From Allodiplogaster sudhausi (lineage: Eukaryota; Nematoda; Chromadorea; Rhabditida; Diplogasteridae): DNA of 64,000 nucleotides. The translations under genes were made by a program, and so were the position numbers. Under the pieces are notes generated by a model. It was not told the origin of the DNA. It worked only from the letters and a program-made list of their open reading frames with translations, and did no database searches. Every line of letters begins with the position of its first letter. The first letter of the stretch is position 1. The stretch lies in NCBI GenBank assembly GCA_945643635.1, contig CALZFC010000092.1, positions 80,001 to 144,000 of the forward strand, in the 5' to 3' direction. Of this stretch, positions 49,319 to 64,000 are shown piece after piece.

Positions 49319-64000
<14,682 letters not shown>

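Overview
This looks like genomic DNA from an invertebrate metazoan with compact, intron-rich genes. Every gene I recognise is nuclear and eukaryotic (CDO1, a kappaB-Ras GTPase, CK2 alpha, NFS1, NDUFS6, a giant BLTP1-like lipid-transfer protein). Introns mostly run 50-300 bp, and the coding exons follow the standard code. I cannot name the phylum. The DNA between and inside genes is saturated with (GA)n/(CT)n microsatellites, which create most of the long but meaningless Ser/Leu-rich and Arg/Glu-rich reading frames. No rRNA, tRNA or CRISPR array was recognised.

Layout. 1-10 kb is a GA-rich region with only two weak orphan exons. 10.1-11.3 kb (-) holds the N-terminal half of a fatty-acid-amide-hydrolase-like amidase, with all three catalytic residues but no visible C-terminal half. 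11.3-15.4 kb holds palindromic DNA, including a foldback element at 12.2-12.96 kb. 15.5-16.7 kb (+) is a complete seven-exon cysteine dioxygenase of exactly 200 residues. 17.1-18.9 kb (+) encodes a single-kringle, single-pass membrane protein of about 318 residues. 19.4-20.6 kb (-) is a kappaB-Ras GTPase. 20.8-30 kb (-) carries a phase-consistent chain of exons for an unrecognised Ser/Pro-rich protein. 30-35.5 kb is repeat-rich with no convincing gene. 35.5-40 kb (+) is an unrecognised, probably beta-propeller, protein.

40.9-48.1 kb (-) is a co-directional run: CK2 alpha, then the cysteine desulfurase NFS1, then complex I subunit NDUFS6. NFS1 supplies sulfur for Fe-S clusters and NDUFS6 is a complex I subunit, so these two neighbours are functionally related. 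A two-exon DUF4535-like membrane microprotein at 48.4 kb (+) diverges from CK2 alpha across about 340 bp. From 49.3 kb to the window end (-) lies the C-terminal part of a very large multi-exon protein, best explained as BLTP1/Tweek/LPD-3. It continues beyond the window.

Most notable: three introns in CDO1, NDUFS6 and CK2 alpha that appear to start with GC instead of GT; the kringle membrane protein; degenerate GTPase motifs in the kappaB-Ras; an apparent two-residue insertion at the CK2 hinge; the truncated amidase; a nested-palindrome element; and an intron made almost wholly of purine repeats on its sense strand. All exon joins were deduced by hand from reading frame, splice dinucleotides and remembered family sequences. 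No database search was run.
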